Shown: piece by piece, positions 62,840 to 64,000 of the stretch
Layout of the letters: each line of letters opens with the position of its first letter
Position numbering within the stretch: position 1 is the first letter of the stretch
NCBI GenBank assembly: GCA_013398955.1
Contig: VWPU01004213.1
Location: 35,718-99,717 of the forward strand
Direction: 5' to 3'
Length of the DNA: 64,000 bases
DNA from: Callaeas wilsoni
Lineage: Eukaryota; Chordata; Aves; Passeriformes; Callaeidae
Translations under genes and position numbers: made by a program
The notes under the pieces: generated by a model
The model's input: the letters and a program-made list of their open reading frames with translations, nothing else
Database searches by the model: none
What the model was told of the DNA's origin: nothing

Positions 62840-62975
62840 CTCCCATCACTATTATCCCATGACACAGGGATGTGAAGCACAGTGAGGCAAAGCTGTCACA
62901 CAGGTTGTCTGTGTCACAGCGAGGATAGGAACTTGTGTTTTCCACTGCTGGCATTGCAACCTCGATCCCTACTGA
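62840..62975 (+). mobile_element. MIR-like SINE fossil (sense)
   Basis: attatcccatgacacaggga, tgtgaagcacagtgaggcaa, agctgtcacacaggttgtct, gtgtcacagcgaggatagga, acttgtgttttccactgct follow the MIR core-tail order ('attatccccattttacagatgaggaaactgaggcacagag...ggtcacacag...agtctgtggcagagccaggatagaaccc'). Divergence is high but the order is consistent. Confidence 0.7.
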
Positions 62976-63854
62976 CAACACCCATCTTGAAGCTTTTGCC
63001 GATGCTCCAAATAAAAGCCTGTGCTTCCATAAGATGGGAGATTTTAATTTTATATGGATGGTATGATTAAAGAAAAGGTGTAGGCAGGCTGTGCTTCACC
63101 CGGATGGAGCAGAATTGTAAATCTAAAGACTTAGCTGGCTATACAGAAATTTAGGACAGCTGGTCCCTGGCCTTTAATACCAGCATAATTTATAACTAGA
63201 CACGCTTAAGTCTTGTAAACCCCGTGGAAAGTACTCTGACATTATATACACTGGTTTGATACTGTGATTAATCACCCCTCAGTCCCCTTTGGAGGATAAT
63301 AAGGCTGTCTGTATCATGCAGCTGGCAATCTCCTTCCTTACAGTCCCAGTTCTTCTATAACATTTACATTTCTACAGCTGATAGAAATTTATGGCTCCGA
63401 AAGGGGATAAAGGAAAACAAAACAAACAGGACATTTCTATAAATTCCACTAAAGCTGCTCTGCTAAAATATACGTTGAGATTAAATGTTGGGAGTGCCCG
63501 GGTAGATACAACACTGCTTTTTCCAGCTTGGTTTTAGCAGTTTATGATCCCTTTCTGACTGAAAGGCCAGAGAAGGGGAATTGCTGGGTGGTGGTGAAGA
63601 AGCATTCGAACAGGATTAAAAACATTCAGGGCAAAATCCTGACTTACGGTTCAGATAGAGGATGGGGGAAAAGAAGGACAAGACCTTTCTACTGCCTGTT
63701 GGAAGAGGAAAAGAAGCAGCACACTGCACTTGTGCGTTTTCTGATCGCTAAAAGCTCTTTGGAATAGCCTGAGTAGTGTGCCATCGCCTCCAGTTTAAAG
63801 TCCGTTTGCACACAGCCCAGATGGATTGAAGGGAAACAGTGTGAACTTTCCAAG
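62976..63854. other. Sequence upstream of the terminal CpG island, no recognised feature
   Basis: Noncoding. A 79-codon plus-strand frame at 63528-63767 has no recognised domain. No TATA-box-plus-initiator arrangement stands out. CpG content rises only from about 63.85 kb onward. Confidence 0.5.
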
Positions 63855-64000
63855 CGAACCGCAAACCCCGCGTACGTCTTCCAGGTGCCCTGCGGAGCGG
63901 CGCGGGGCGGCCCGGGGGAGGCTGTGACAGCCCGGGGCGGAATGCAGCCGGTATGAGGGAGGTACAGCTGCTACGGAGCGAGGCTTTCCCCGCCCCGCGG
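63855..64000 (+). promoter_or_regulatory. CpG island, probable TIMP3 promoter/5' UTR start
   Basis: About 19 CpGs occur in ~146 bp, with GC boxes ggggcgg at 63904-63910 and 63934-63940 and the reverse form ccccgcccc at 63988-63996. This is the densest CpG stretch in the window and continues past the edge. TIMP3 (a secreted, matrix-bound inhibitor of metalloproteinases) lies in vertebrates inside this SYN3 intron on the opposite strand, with its 5' end facing the SYN3 exon found at 1974-2116. A TATA-less GC-rich promoter on the plus strand here fits. No TIMP3 coding sequence is in the window, so the gene name is inferred from synteny. The ATG at 63953 and the five-codon frame at 63942-63956 could be upstream start codons in a long 5' UTR. 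Alternatives are a promoter for an unrelated or antisense transcript. Confidence 0.65.

Larger units (their letters stand above)
2117..64000 (-). other. SYN3: Large SYN3 intron (TIMP3-hosting intron), partial
   Basis: From the acceptor of the synapsin exon to the right edge no further synapsin exon is seen on the minus strand, so at least 61.9 kb is one intron. In human, TIMP3 lies in the opposite orientation in the intron usually numbered 5 of SYN3, and the pairing of synapsin with TIMP genes is ancient. The orientation here (SYN3 leftwards, CpG island at the right edge) fits that layout. Sub-features are listed separately. The remainder is AT-rich single-copy-looking DNA with no coding potential that I can support. 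Confidence 0.8.

Noticed and set aside
1..64000. tRNA, rRNA, microRNA genes, CRISPR arrays or a novel multi-gene system
   Set aside because: No tRNA box A/B pairs, rRNA signatures, long precursor hairpins, spaced direct-repeat arrays or co-oriented gene clusters were seen. The window is essentially one vertebrate intron.

Overview
The window is vertebrate, almost certainly bird, nuclear DNA. It holds one securely recognisable protein-coding exon in 64 kb, very few interspersed repeats, and old CR1 LINE fragments of avian type (3'-tail fragments near 15.4 and 45.1 kb, a roughly 1 kb fragment at 40.5-41.5 kb). Operons, bacterial signals and CRISPR arrays are absent. The species cannot be named from the sequence.

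The one coding feature is a 143-nt exon on the minus strand at 1974-2116. It encodes 48 residues of the synapsin ATP-grasp (C) domain and best matches synapsin III (SYN3). Both splice sites are visible. The next SYN3 exons downstream lie left of position 1, and the upstream exons lie beyond position 64000. Everything from 2117 to 64000 therefore reads as a single SYN3 intron of at least 61.9 kb.

In vertebrates TIMP genes sit inside synapsin introns in the opposite orientation (TIMP3 inside SYN3). The last ~150 bases are a dense CpG island with GC boxes, in the place and orientation expected for the TIMP3 promoter or 5' UTR on the plus strand. No TIMP3 coding exon is inside the window, so this assignment is inference from position plus composition.

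The rest of the intron holds CR1 fragments, MIR-like (CORE-SINE) fossils near 25.4, 26.2, 39.4, 52.6, 61.5, 62.3 and 62.9 kb, one MITE-like palindromic element at 59.1-59.3 kb, one candidate solo LTR at 35.2-35.8 kb, short microsatellites and homopolymers, and a perfect 12-bp hairpin at 3.7 kb. There are also a few CpG-enriched patches, the most notable at 60.74-60.90 kb with a CTCF-like motif, about 3 kb upstream of the terminal island. The many short open frames show no recognisable domains and look like chance frames. I found no undescribed biological system. The best leads are regulatory: the two CpG-rich segments, and the cluster of ancient repeats between them.
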